Assembly: GCA_041664945.1 (NCBI GenBank)
Contig: JBAYJY010000092.1
Location: 1 to 17,804, forward strand
From: JBAYJY01 sp041664945
GTDB taxonomy: Bacteria; UBP15; UBA6099
Direction: 5' to 3'
DNA length: 17,804 nucleotides
The notes beneath the pieces were generated by a model. That model was not told the DNA's origin. It was given only the letters and a program-made list of their open reading frames with translations, and ran no database searches. Both the position numbers and the translations under genes were made by a program. Every line of letters starts with the position of its first letter. Positions within the stretch are counted from its first letter, which is position 1. Positions 1 through 6,949 of this stretch are shown here, piece after piece.

Positions 1-2
1 AT

Positions 3-479
3 AACCGGATAATCACGCTTGACGTGGGGAAAACGGTCACAGAAAAACCGCAATACATCCCGATTGATGACACGCTACATGACGTTTTGAAGGGACTCCG
101 AAGCAACCCGAACCGCGACAAATGGGTTTTCCCGTACAAGTATAAGCGTGGGCATCTTACTGACGTGCGGCAGGTATTTCACAAAGCTTTGAAACGATCG
201 GGAATTGCTGAGGAACGACGCCGTGCGGGGAGGCCGCCCCTGCGGTTCCACGACCTCAGGCATACGGCGGCGAGTCTAATGTTGATGAGCGGCGAACCAC
301 TTGAAGCGGTTCAAGCCTTGCTTCGACACCGGAATATTACGACAACACAACGGTACGCGCATCTTAGTCCGGCTTACATGCAAAAAAGCGTTTCAAAACT
401 GGACGAAATGCTCACAAGTAGCACCAAAAGTAGCACTGTCGCTAAAGTGATCCCATTGAGATCAAAGGATAACACTTGA
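3..479 (+). CDS. Tyrosine recombinase/integrase, C-terminal part (5' end outside window)
   Basis: The reading frame is open from the window edge, so the N-terminal DNA-binding domain and first catalytic Arg lie upstream. The visible part is a phage-integrase-type catalytic domain. It has the HxxR box in FHDLRHTAAS (HDLR at 249-260), the second His in LLRHRNITTTQRYAHL, and the nucleophilic Tyr (codon 354-356) in RYAHL. About 40 residues follow the Tyr, which is normal for the family. Such enzymes cut and rejoin DNA through a 3'-phosphotyrosine and often integrate elements at tRNA genes. Here the stop codon lies 35 bp before an intact tRNA-His, so the gene probably belongs to an integrated element ending there. 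A GTG at 24 could be read as a start, but it would remove conserved catalytic-domain strands, so I treat the gene as truncated only by the window. Family assignment is firm; element type is unknown. Confidence 0.9.
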   Translation, partial: NRIITLDVGKTVTEKPQYIPIDDTLHDVLKGLRSNPNRDKWVFPYKYKRGHLTDVRQVFHKALKRSGIAEERRRAGRPPLRFHDLRHTAASLMLMSGEPLEAVQALLRHRNITTTQRYAHLSPAYMQKSVSKLDEMLTSSTKSSTVAKVIPLRSKDNT

Positions 480-506
480 AAAATGCCACATAACATGCAA
501 TATTTT
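476..506 (+). promoter_or_regulatory. Possible promoter of tRNA-His/hisS
   Basis: TTGAAA (476-481) overlaps the integrase stop codon. It is followed after 17 bp by AATATT (499-504), or after 19 bp by TATTTT (501-506). Transcription would start around 511-514, right at the tRNA 5' end. The boxes are imperfect; position is the main argument. Confidence 0.35.
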
Positions 507-514
507 AATAAGAC

Positions 515-588
515 GCTGCGGTAGCATAGCTGGTTAATGCGCTTGACTGTGGATCAAGAGATCAATGGTTCAAATCCATTTCGCAGCA
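515..588 (+). tRNA. tRNA-His (anticodon GTG), lacking G-1 and with A73
   Basis: A full cloverleaf can be drawn. The acceptor is GCTGCGG (515-521) with TCGCAGC (581-587), with one G-U pair at the base. The D stem is GCAT/ATGC with GG in the loop. The anticodon stem is CTTGA/TCAAG around loop CTGTGGA, anticodon GTG at 549-551. The variable loop has 5 nt, and the T arm is AATGG-TTCAAAT-CCATT. The discriminator is A588 and CCA is not encoded. The base before the acceptor is C514, so the G-1:C73 pair that marks nearly all bacterial tRNA-His is absent. The gene lies between the integrase and hisS, about 105 bp before hisS, so co-transcription with its own synthetase is likely. Confidence 0.93.
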
Positions 589-693
589 ATTCTTTTCGGG
601 TAACGGGTGAAGGCGGTCGGGAGACGGGAAAAGAAAAGCATAAAACGAAGAACAACTTTCGAATAATGATATTCCCCTGAACGGAGCGAGATA

Positions 694-2250
694 ATGGGCG
701 AAGATACACCAATCGCGAGAATACCACGCGGCTTCCGCGATATCCCGGCGGGAGAAGTTCTCATGCGGGACGCCATGATCGCGACTATCAAGCGCGTTTA
801 CCAGAGCTACGGTTTCACGCCTCTCGAAACGCCTCACGTCGAGTATCTCGACATTCTCGGCAAATATCTGCCCGAAAGCGACCAGCCGGACCAAGGCGTG
901 TTCGCTTTCCGCGACGACTCCGAAAACTGGGTCGCGCTTCGCTACGATCTCACGGCGCCGCTCGCCCGCTATGTCGCCGAAAACGAAAAAACTATTCCAT
1001 TCCCATACCGCCGCTATCAGGTCGGCCCCGTGTTCCGCGTCGAAAGCCCCGGCCCCGGCCGGTTCCGCGAATTCTATCAGTTTGACTTCGACACCGTTGG
1101 CGCCGAATCAGTCGCCGCCGACGCCGAAGCCTGCATGATTCTCGCCGACACGTTCGAGGCGCTCGGCATCGCGCGCGACAAGTATGTCGTCTGCGCGAAC
1201 AACCGCAAAGTTCTCAACGGCGTTCTCGAAGTGGCGGGGATTAGATCGACAGGGATGACTCCAGAAAACAAGGAAGAAAAACTGGGTAAGGCTATTGCGG
1301 TTAGTTCGCAACCCACTTTAAATGAAGTTGCGTTGGAAACAGGTTATACCGCGATGACCGTCCTTCGCGCGATTGATAAGCTGGACCGGCTCGGGATCGA
1401 CGGCGTCACCGAACTTCTCGGCAAAGGCCGCAAGGACGAATCCGGCGAGTTCACGAAGGGCGCCGATCTGAACGAAAGCCAGATCGCGCAAATTCAAGCA
1501 TTTCTCAGCATCCCGGCGGGCGGCTATAAAGCAGTGTGCGATGCGATGGCTGAGCTTGTGAAAGACTCGGCCGAGGGCATTGAGGGCGTCGGGGAACTGA
1601 GGCTGATCGGCAACCTGCTCGAAGCGGGCGGCTACGGCGACGGGCGCGTGATTTTCGATCCGACGATCGTGCGCGGGCTGGCTTACTACACCGGCCCGGT
1701 GGTCGAGGCTCGCCTGACGTTCGAAGTGGTGGACGAGGATAACAAGCCGCGCCAGTTCGGCTCGGTCGCGGGCGGCGGACGCTACGACACGCTCGTGGAG
1801 CGGTTCCTTCAGCGGAAGGTTCCGGCGACTGGCGCCTCGATCGGCGTGGACCGGCTTTTGGCGGCTCTGTCGCACCTGAAGCTGCTCGAAAGCGCGCAGT
1901 TGCAGCCGCCGGTTCTCATTACGACAATGGACAAGAATTATTTGAAGGAATATCAGGAGATGACGGTCGAGCTGCGGCGCGTTGGCATCCCGGCGGAGAT
2001 GTACATGGGCGGCGGCGGAATCCGCAGGCAGGTGAAGTATGCCGACCAGCGCAATATTCCGGTGGCGGTGATCTGCGGCGGCGACGAGTTCTCGAAGGGC
2101 GAGGTCTCTGTAAAGGATCTGCTGCTTGGCCGCGAGCTTGCGGCAGGGATCAAGGACCGCGACGCATGGCGGGTTGACCGCCCGCAGCAGATGACGGTTC
2201 CACGCGCGGAGTTGCTGGCGACGGTTAAAAAGATGCTGGGGAAAGAATAA
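694..2250 (+). CDS. hisS: Histidyl-tRNA synthetase, divergent alphaproteobacterial-type
   Basis: This cytoplasmic class II synthetase charges tRNA-His with histidine using ATP. GGAG at 683-686 precedes the ATG by 7 bp. It has 518 residues, against about 420 for the usual bacterial enzyme. Motif 2 runs from about 105 to 131 (PFPYRRYQVGPVFR then PGPGRFREFYQFD). The histidine loop RGLAYYTGP is at 327-335, with Ala where most enzymes have Asp or Glu. Motif 3, GASIGVDRLLAAL, is at 380-392, followed by an anticodon-binding domain. Wording such as RYDLTAPLAR, GRKDESGEFTKGA and VKYADQRN matches, from memory, the long HisRS class of Alphaproteobacteria rather than the E. coli class. That agrees with the adjacent tRNA-His lacking G-1/C73. 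Residues about 184-220 look like an extra AT-richer insertion. The function is secure; the class assignment is from motif recall. Confidence 0.95.
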   Translation: MGEDTPIARIPRGFRDIPAGEVLMRDAMIATIKRVYQSYGFTPLETPHVEYLDILGKYLPESDQPDQGVFAFRDDSENWVALRYDLTAPLARYVAENEKTIPFPYRRYQVGPVFRVESPGPGRFREFYQFDFDTVGAESVAADAEACMILADTFEALGIARDKYVVCANNRKVLNGVLEVAGIRSTGMTPENKEEKLGKAIAVSSQPTLNEVALETGYTAMTVLRAIDKLDRLGIDGVTELLGKGRKDESGEFTKGADLNESQIAQIQAFLSIPAGGYKAVCDAMAELVKDSAEGIEGVGELRLIGNLLEAGGYGDGRVIFDPTIVRGLAYYTGPVVEARLTFEVVDEDNKPRQFGSVAGGGRYDTLVERFLQRKVPATGASIGVDRLLAALSHLKLLESAQLQPPVLITTMDKNYLKEYQEMTVELRRVGIPAEMYMGGGGIRRQVKYADQRNIPVAVICGGDEFSKGEVSVKDLLLGRELAAGIKDRDAWRVDRPQQMTVPRAELLATVKKMLGKE

Positions 2251-2251
2251 C

Positions 2252-2349
2252 AGTAGACGGTAGACAGCAGATAGTAGACAGGGAAAGACAAAGGAAAACG
2301 GTAGCTGGCAGTTGGAAAGATGAAAACAAAAGATTAAAAACCTTTAATC
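2252..2349 (+). repeat. Stop-codon-associated dispersed repeat, copy A
   Basis: This tract starts one base after the hisS stop. It begins with repeated GTAGAC/AGACAG words, continues through purine-rich sequence and GGTAGCTGGCAGTTGGAAAG, and ends in AAAAACCTTTAATC. A diverged copy lies on the minus strand at 7615-7716, also starting at a stop codon. The shared end, TTTAATC, fixes the 3' boundary. It has no ORF. Function is unknown. Confidence 0.65.
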
Positions 2350-2608
2350 ACAACCCCCCCCCGACCCCCTTTTATAAGGGGGAGTCAATATTAATGCATT
2401 CAAGGCGACTAATTAATCCGATGGGCTTGTCACTTAATGATAACGTTTGCTTCTCAACACATCCTCTGTCTCACAATATGCCTGCCGTCAAATAATACAT
2501 AGCTGAAATACACTTTCTTTGCCGATTTAATCAGTTGCTAATGCTCGATATTAATTGCGAATTGAAATGCTTTAAAACTCCCCCTTATAAAAGGGGGTTG
2601 GGGGTTGT
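2350..2608. mobile_element. MITE-like element with terminal inverted repeats
   Basis: The left end 2350-2385 and right end 2577-2608 are inverted repeats. Both read ACAA-C(n)-(G/A)A-CCCCC-TTTTATAAGGGGGAGT from outside inwards. They differ by four extra C and one base, and each contains its own near-palindrome CCCCCTTTTATAAGGGGG. The 191-bp interior is AT-rich and has no gene. The left end abuts repeat copy A exactly where its similarity to copy B stops. I see no clear target-site duplication. It could be a non-autonomous transposon relic or a repeat with a structural role. Confidence 0.55.
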
Positions 2609-2647
2609 AGCATTCCAGCTTCTTCCCGCGCCGCGAAGACGCATCTA

Positions 2648-2675
2648 TTTCACGATACGAGGATTGTGCTATAAT
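2648..2675 (+). promoter_or_regulatory. Putative sigma70-type promoter of the lipoprotein gene
   Basis: A perfect -10 TATAAT (2670-2675) lies 29 bp before the ATG. A weak -35 TTTCAC (2648-2653) is 16 bp upstream of it. Confidence 0.5.
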
Positions 2676-2704
2676 TGGTGATCTGAAGGAACCGGAAGGC
2701 TGAA

Positions 2705-4078
2705 ATGATTGCAGGCGCGATAAGGAAAAGGCTCAAAACGGCGCTGATGGCTGCGTCAGCGGTTTTGATCTGCGCGGGTTGCGGCGGCGGCGGCGGCGGG
2801 ACAACGGCGACGCCTACTGAAGCGGGAGTCGGCTCCTATATGCTGGTTGCGCCGGTGTCGCGCGAGATCGGCGTTGCGCCCGTGACGCTCGTCTGCGGCG
2901 GCGCGACGCTCGAAGCTTCGCTCCCGGCGACGACTACAGTAACTATCACCGAGCGGTTCTACACCTCCGGCCGGCCGGGAGGCGTCGCCGGCAAAATCTA
3001 CGACATCAAGCCGGACGGCCTCGCGTTCAAGCCGGGAACCCGGCTCTGCATTTCATACGCAGAAGCCGAAGCCGAGGGCTACCTGACGGGCGAATTGACG
3101 CTTGTCACCGGTGAGCGGCTCGATCAGGAACTTGCTTCAACGCTGGACGGCTCGCGCGGCAGCATCTGCGCCACGCTTCAGCACTCAAGCCCGTACGGCA
3201 TGGCTCGCGTTATGAGCCTTCGCACGCCGGATTACACATTTTTCGGCGGCTCGAACACGAAAACGCTCTACCCTATAAAGGTCACTTCCGCCTCCGAGAT
3301 CGACGACGAGGTCGGCCCGGTTTCAGTCACTAAGATTCTCGTCAGATGCACGCCGCAGCAATGCCTCGAAAGCGGCGAGAGGACGTTCAAAGTTGCCCAG
3401 AGCGGAACGCATGCCGGCGAGTTGTACATCCGGGACGAGGGCGCCTACCCGATGTGGCAGGACATGGAAAACCTGAAATGGATGCCCTTCAAAAATGAAC
3501 AGGGGGCGATTCTGGCCGGCATTCCATACCTGCTCGCCTCTGAATACATGGCCCTTTACGCCGGCGGCAGTCCGATCGCCGGATATGCCGCGCAATTAGA
3601 CCCGGCGGACAACCGCATCCAGCGCTTCTTCTATTACGAAAATCAGACCGCTCCATATCTCTATATCGAGATCATCCGCGAGGACTCCACCGCGCCGAGC
3701 GTTATTCGGGCGCAGGTCAACCACCGTAACAGCCCGATTTTTAACTACGTCATCAACCGAACGACGGCGGCGATCACCAAATCCTGGATTTCGCCGGTCG
3801 ACGGCCCGCAATCCGTGATGGTGTCGCCGGGCGACGCCGCTTACGCCGATATCAATCTGGAATTACTTTACAATATTTACACTCTTATCGGGATGGACGA
3901 CACGCCGGACTATAAGGCCGGCAACGCCTGGGATGCTTACGCGCGATACACTCCGAATCAGGAACTCTTCGCCGTCAACGTCATGAACCTGCTCAAAGGT
4001 TTCGGCTGGAACAATATCAATCAGATTGAAATCTATTATCGCGACAGACTGAAAGCGATGCAGGATCCGGCGAGGTGA
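2705..4078 (+). CDS. Uncharacterised secreted lipoprotein
   Basis: GGAAGG at 2694-2699 precedes the ATG. The N-terminus is a lipoprotein signal peptide: KRLKT, then hydrophobic ALMAASAVLI, then CAGC, with Cys26 as the predicted lipidation site. A run of Gly and a Thr-rich linker follow, typical of a tether. The mature protein has 457 residues before processing and no motif I can tie to an enzyme. The stretch around residues 97-112 (KIYDIKPDGLAFKPGT followed by a beta-strand) resembles ZU5-like beta-sandwich modules that read P-x-G-x-x-F in bacterial surface proteins. The C-terminal half is rich in aromatic residues. A Cys pair in CTPQQC could form a disulphide. Location in the outer or cytoplasmic membrane cannot be told. 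It stands alone on this strand with its own promoter. Confidence 0.8.
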   Translation: MIAGAIRKRLKTALMAASAVLICAGCGGGGGGTTATPTEAGVGSYMLVAPVSREIGVAPVTLVCGGATLEASLPATTTVTITERFYTSGRPGGVAGKIYDIKPDGLAFKPGTRLCISYAEAEAEGYLTGELTLVTGERLDQELASTLDGSRGSICATLQHSSPYGMARVMSLRTPDYTFFGGSNTKTLYPIKVTSASEIDDEVGPVSVTKILVRCTPQQCLESGERTFKVAQSGTHAGELYIRDEGAYPMWQDMENLKWMPFKNEQGAILAGIPYLLASEYMALYAGGSPIAGYAAQLDPADNRIQRFFYYENQTAPYLYIEIIREDSTAPSVIRAQVNHRNSPIFNYVINRTTAAITKSWISPVDGPQSVMVSPGDAAYADINLELLYNIYTLIGMDDTPDYKAGNAWDAYARYTPNQELFAVNVMNLLKGFGWNNINQIEIYYRDRLKAMQDPAR

Positions 4079-4177
4079 GCGCCTCTCAGGCGGCAATATA
4101 ATCCCGGATTAGCTGATTGACCCGGCGGATTCGGGCAACGGGAATGCAAAACAATTAAGAAATAAGGATGTCTTTGT

Positions 4178-4206
4178 TTGACTTTCTTAAAAATTACGTA
4201 TAATAT
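4178..4206 (+). promoter_or_regulatory. Strong sigma70-like promoter of a micro-transcript
   Basis: TTGACT (4178-4183) is followed after 17 bp by TAATAT (4201-4206); TATAAT at 4199-4204 gives a 15-bp alternative. The predicted start near 4213 leaves a leader of about 20 nt before the micro-ORF. Confidence 0.6.
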
Positions 4207-4235
4207 TAATATAGAAAATCCGTGGAGGTGAAGGT

Positions 4236-4286
4236 ATGAGAACCGAATGGCGTCCCGCCCCGAAACCCCGCCCGAAGGGCAAATAA
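4236..4286 (+). CDS. Candidate 16-residue proline-rich basic micropeptide
   Basis: ATG at 4236 follows a strong SD (GGAGGTG, 4223-4229) at 6 nt and encodes MRTEWRPAPKPRPKGK before TAA. It is the only ORF in a discrete unit that starts at the 4178 promoter and ends at the 4319 terminator, giving an RNA of about 140 nt. The peptide has four Pro, seven Lys/Arg and one Trp, with no membrane segment. I do not recognise it. It could be a genuine small protein, a leader or ribosome-acting peptide, or an accidental ORF inside a small RNA. The SD quality and isolated unit argue for translation. Confidence 0.45.
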   Translation: MRTEWRPAPKPRPKGK

Positions 4287-4318
4287 TTTAGTTTAGAGGT
4301 AGAATACTGCTGAAAACC

Positions 4319-4350
4319 AAGCCCTCCCGTTTTTGCGGGAGCGGCTTTTT
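4319..4350 (+). terminator. Intrinsic terminator of the micropeptide unit
   Basis: AAGCC-CTCCCG pairs with CGGGAG-C-GGCTT across a TTTTTG loop, giving an 11-bp stem with one bulged C. A T-rich tail follows (TTTTTATTT). Confidence 0.85.
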
Positions 4351-4422
4351 ATTTGTGTGAAAATACATTTCCGTTGCAAAAAAATAGAACCCTGATTTGT
4401 TGTTTTGTTGGCAAACCCGGAT

Positions 4423-4911
4423 TTATTCGGCGACCGGCGTGTTCGGCGGATCATCCGTGGCGCGCTTCATCTCGCGGCGGAGCATGTTGCCGAATGATGG
4501 CACGACAGCGAACTTGAAGCCGCAGTAGGGCGGAATCTCGCCGCCCATGAAATAGAGATCGGCTTCGGGATAAGCGCGGCAAAAGTCGGGCCGTCCCTCG
4601 TAGTCCGCGCAGTAGCCTTCCTTTGAAAGGCAATTGCAATCGAACTTCATCAGGCCGGTGAGAGTGTTTCCGTTGTGAATGAATCGCTTGTATTCGGGCA
4701 ATTCCGCGGCGAGCCGCGCGAACTCCGCTTTCGACCTGATCCAGTGGCTCTTGCGGGAGAGATTCAGTCCTCTGCAGCAGACGCCGCACTGGAGGCAGAA
4801 GCCTTCGACTATCACTTCTTTACGGCTGGCGCGGAGCCACAGCCATCTGAGCAGCCCGAAAAACGTGAAACGGGGTATCAGATTTCTGTTCTTGCCGCCG
4901 CTTTCGCTCAT
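4423..4911 (-). CDS. CxxCxxCC-domain protein (YkgJ / UPF0153-like, metal or Fe-S binding)
   Basis: The family signature is C39-x2-C42-x2-C45-C46 (FCLQCGVCCRG), followed by C92, C94, C101 and C111 (SKEGYCADYEGRPDFCRAYP). These Cys are thought to bind zinc or an Fe-S cluster; the cellular role is not settled. I start at the ATG whose first bases overlap the upstream stop as ATGA (4908-4911), the classic coupling arrangement. A TTG two codons earlier is possible. It gives 162 residues. Residues 15-28 are hydrophobic and aromatic (FTFFGLLRWLWLRA), perhaps a membrane-contact helix. It is second in a two-gene minus-strand operon behind an M20 peptidase. The family call is good; the function is not established. 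Confidence 0.85.
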   Translation of the reverse strand: MSESGGKNRNLIPRFTFFGLLRWLWLRASRKEVIVEGFCLQCGVCCRGLNLSRKSHWIRSKAEFARLAAELPEYKRFIHNGNTLTGLMKFDCNCLSKEGYCADYEGRPDFCRAYPEADLYFMGGEIPPYCGFKFAVVPSFGNMLRREMKRATDDPPNTPVAE

Positions 4912-6257
4912 CCGCAAAGATCCGTCATCAGGTCATAGAACATCTTCACGCCGAAATCGAGGCCGTCGATCGGAACGCGCTCGTCGACGCTGTGAATCGT
5001 GGGCAGATACTTGTCCGGCGGAACGCTCGATTTGAACGGAATGAATCCGTATGCGGTGACGCCCTTTTTGCGGAAAAACCGGGAGTCTGTCGCGCCGGTC
5101 ATGAGGAACGGGATAACGACGCCTGTCGGGTCGTGCTTCGCGACGACGCGCTCGATAGCTCGGTAAAGCTCGGTGTCCATCGGGCTTTCCGTCGGGTCCG
5201 GAACCTCTTCGAGCAGCAGCGAAATATCCTCGACATTTACTTTGCTCTTTAGCAAATTTCTGAATTCCACCGCGGTCTGGCCGGGCAATATCCGGCAGTC
5301 GATGATCGCCTCGCATTTTTCCGGAATCACGTTTTCCTTGCTGCCGCCTTTCACGATCGTCGGCGACACCGTGTCCCGCATCATTGCGGAAATTGTTTCC
5401 GCGACATCCTTGTTGGCGGAGCCGATCGCTCCGAGTATTGTTTTGGTAAGCAGCGGGTTGAAAATCTGTTTCAGAGCAAATCCCTTCGGGAAAGGCAGGA
5501 CTTTCGTAGCAAGTTCGTTGAGGATGGTCTTAACGATTTCAGTTTGCCGCGCCGGCATCGGCTCTGCGAGCTTCTGAAGCGCTTTCGCCATCTGAACGAC
5601 CGAGTTGTCCGCGCGCGGAACAGCGCCGTGGCCGGACTCGCCTTTAGTCGTCACCTTGAACCAGCACACGCCCTTCTCGGCAGGCTGGCAAAAGTACATA
5701 TTCTTGCCTTCGAGCGGAATAGCGTAGCCGCCGCCTTCGTTTATCTCGAACTCGCAGTCTATCTTGTCGAAATGGTTTTTCACCATGTAGGCCATTCCGT
5801 AAGTGCCGGACATCTCCTCGTCGGCGACGCAAAGCAGAATCACATCGCGCTTAAGAGGAATCTTGCGCCGCTTGAGTTCCATGAAAACCGTCATTTGCAT
5901 TGCGACGGTGAACTTCATGTCGAGCGAGCCGCGCCCGTATATGAATCCGTCTTTCACTTCGCCGCCGAACGGGTCCACCGACCAGAATTCCTTGGCCGCC
6001 GGCACAACATCAAGATGCCCCGCGATCGTCACAGGCCGCTTGCTGCCGTCGCCTTTTATGCGGCAAACAAGGTTCCCGCGCGTCGGCGCCGACTCGAATA
6101 TTTCACACTCAAGCCCCTCGGCCTCCAACTGCTCTTTTATGTAGTTGCACGCCACGATTTCGTTCCCCGGAGGGTTCGTCGTGTCTATCTGTATCAGCTT
6201 TATCAGGTGCCTCTGCAGTTCCTCGGACAGCCTCTTCGCATCGCTTTCTGTCAACAT
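4908..6257 (-). CDS. M20 family metallopeptidase / deacylase (ArgE/DapE/CPG2-like)
   Basis: A two-zinc hydrolase acting on N-acyl amino acids or short peptides in the cytoplasm. Starting at the ATG at 6257 gives 449 residues, preceded by GGAGG at the right distance. The longer in-frame extension upstream lacks an SD and precedes the usual N-terminus. Zinc and catalytic residues are visible: H81 and D83 in AGHLDVV, D113 in GRGSLDMK, the catalytic pair E147-E148 in ADEEMSG, E174 in NEGGG, and a late His in TIHSVDER. The dimerisation lid domain begins near 206 (GESGHGAVPRAD). Length and motif order fit the ArgE/DapE/ACY1/CPG2 group, but the substrate cannot be read from sequence. The stop overlaps the start of the CxxCxxCC gene, so the two are translated together. 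Confidence 0.92.
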   Translation of the reverse strand: MLTESDAKRLSEELQRHLIKLIQIDTTNPPGNEIVACNYIKEQLEAEGLECEIFESAPTRGNLVCRIKGDGSKRPVTIAGHLDVVPAAKEFWSVDPFGGEVKDGFIYGRGSLDMKFTVAMQMTVFMELKRRKIPLKRDVILLCVADEEMSGTYGMAYMVKNHFDKIDCEFEINEGGGYAIPLEGKNMYFCQPAEKGVCWFKVTTKGESGHGAVPRADNSVVQMAKALQKLAEPMPARQTEIVKTILNELATKVLPFPKGFALKQIFNPLLTKTILGAIGSANKDVAETISAMMRDTVSPTIVKGGSKENVIPEKCEAIIDCRILPGQTAVEFRNLLKSKVNVEDISLLLEEVPDPTESPMDTELYRAIERVVAKHDPTGVVIPFLMTGATDSRFFRKKGVTAYGFIPFKSSVPPDKYLPTIHSVDERVPIDGLDFGVKMFYDLMTDLCG

Positions 6258-6312
6258 CTTTTCGCCTCCGCCCCTTGTTATGCATCGCCGCTGGATGCCG
6301 ATCATTCCCCCG

Positions 6313-6341
6313 ATTATAACCAAAACCGGCGCTTAGTCACA
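6313..6341 (-). promoter_or_regulatory. Putative promoter of the M20 peptidase operon
   Basis: Read on the minus strand, a perfect -10 TATAAT (6313-6318) is preceded by 17 bp and a weak -35 TGTGAC (6336-6341). This leaves a leader of roughly 50 nt before the ATG at 6257. Confidence 0.5.
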
Positions 6342-6416
6342 CCCCTTCACAAGGTTTACATAATATCGCCTTTTTCGCTATGCCTAAAATTTTTCAAACC
6401 CGATTAACCTCATAAA

Positions 6417-6445
6417 TTGCCAACGTAGCGGCTGGCATATAGAAT
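6417..6445 (+). promoter_or_regulatory. Promoter of trmL, implying a leaderless mRNA
   Basis: TTGCCA (6417-6422), a 17-bp spacer, then TAGAAT (6440-6445). The expected start at about 6452 is only 1-3 nt from the ATG at 6454. No SD is present, and an in-frame TAA at 6445-6447 rules out an upstream start. Confidence 0.5.
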
Positions 6446-6453
6446 AATCTGTC

Positions 6454-6933
6454 ATGGAAACGCAGGCTCCGCTCAACATTGTTTACGTCAACCCGGAGAT
6501 TCCACAGAACACCGGCAGCACGGCCCGGCTCTGCGCAGCCGCCGGCTTGCCGCTCCATCTCGTCGGACGCCTCGGTTTTCGCATCGACGACCGCGCGGTC
6601 AAACGCGCCGGGCTCGATTACTGGGAACACGTCACCGTTCACAGGCACAAAGACTTCAATGCGCTTAAAGAATATGCGCCCGGCGCACGCTTTCTGCTCT
6701 TCTCCAAAACCGCCTCGACGCTCTACTCTGACGCTGAATATATGCCCGGCGACTACCTTGTCTTCGGCGCCGAAACGAAAGGCCTCCCGCCGGATATCAT
6801 GGAAACCTATAAAGAACGCTGCTACAGAATCCCGATACTCCCGCAGGTTCGCAGCCTCAACCTCGCCACTTCCACCGGCATCGTCGTCTTCGAAGCGCTC
6901 CGCCAACTCGGCTTTCCTCACATGATGAAATAA
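6454..6933 (+). CDS. trmL: tRNA (cytidine(34)-2'-O)-methyltransferase, SpoU/SPOUT family
   Basis: A trefoil-knot SAM-dependent methyltransferase. TrmL methylates the 2'-OH of the wobble base in tRNA-Leu species. It has 159 residues, the usual TrmL length with no extra RNA-binding domain. The three SpoU motifs are in order: NPEIPQNTGSTARLC (13-27), FGAETKG (104-110) and the knot segment RSLNLATSTGIVVFEALR (133-150), with RIPILP just before it. It stands alone, divergent from the M20 operon. A repeat element lies immediately downstream between it and the converging gene. Start placement follows the conserved N-terminus (LNIVYVNPEIP) and the upstream in-frame stop. TrmL rather than another short SpoU protein is likely but not certain. 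Confidence 0.9.
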   Translation: METQAPLNIVYVNPEIPQNTGSTARLCAAAGLPLHLVGRLGFRIDDRAVKRAGLDYWEHVTVHRHKDFNALKEYAPGARFLLFSKTASTLYSDAEYMPGDYLVFGAETKGLPPDIMETYKERCYRIPILPQVRSLNLATSTGIVVFEALRQLGFPHMMK

Positions 6934-6949
6934 AAAGATATAGGAAATT

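Noticed and set aside
4278..4318. tRNA-like D-arm text (TTTAGAGGTAGAATA) after the micropeptide ORF
   Set aside because: No acceptor, anticodon or T stem can be formed around it.
6258..6323. 22-residue N-terminal extension of the M20 peptidase
   Set aside because: No SD, unlike the GGAGG before 6257, and the extension overlaps the predicted -10 box at 6313-6318.
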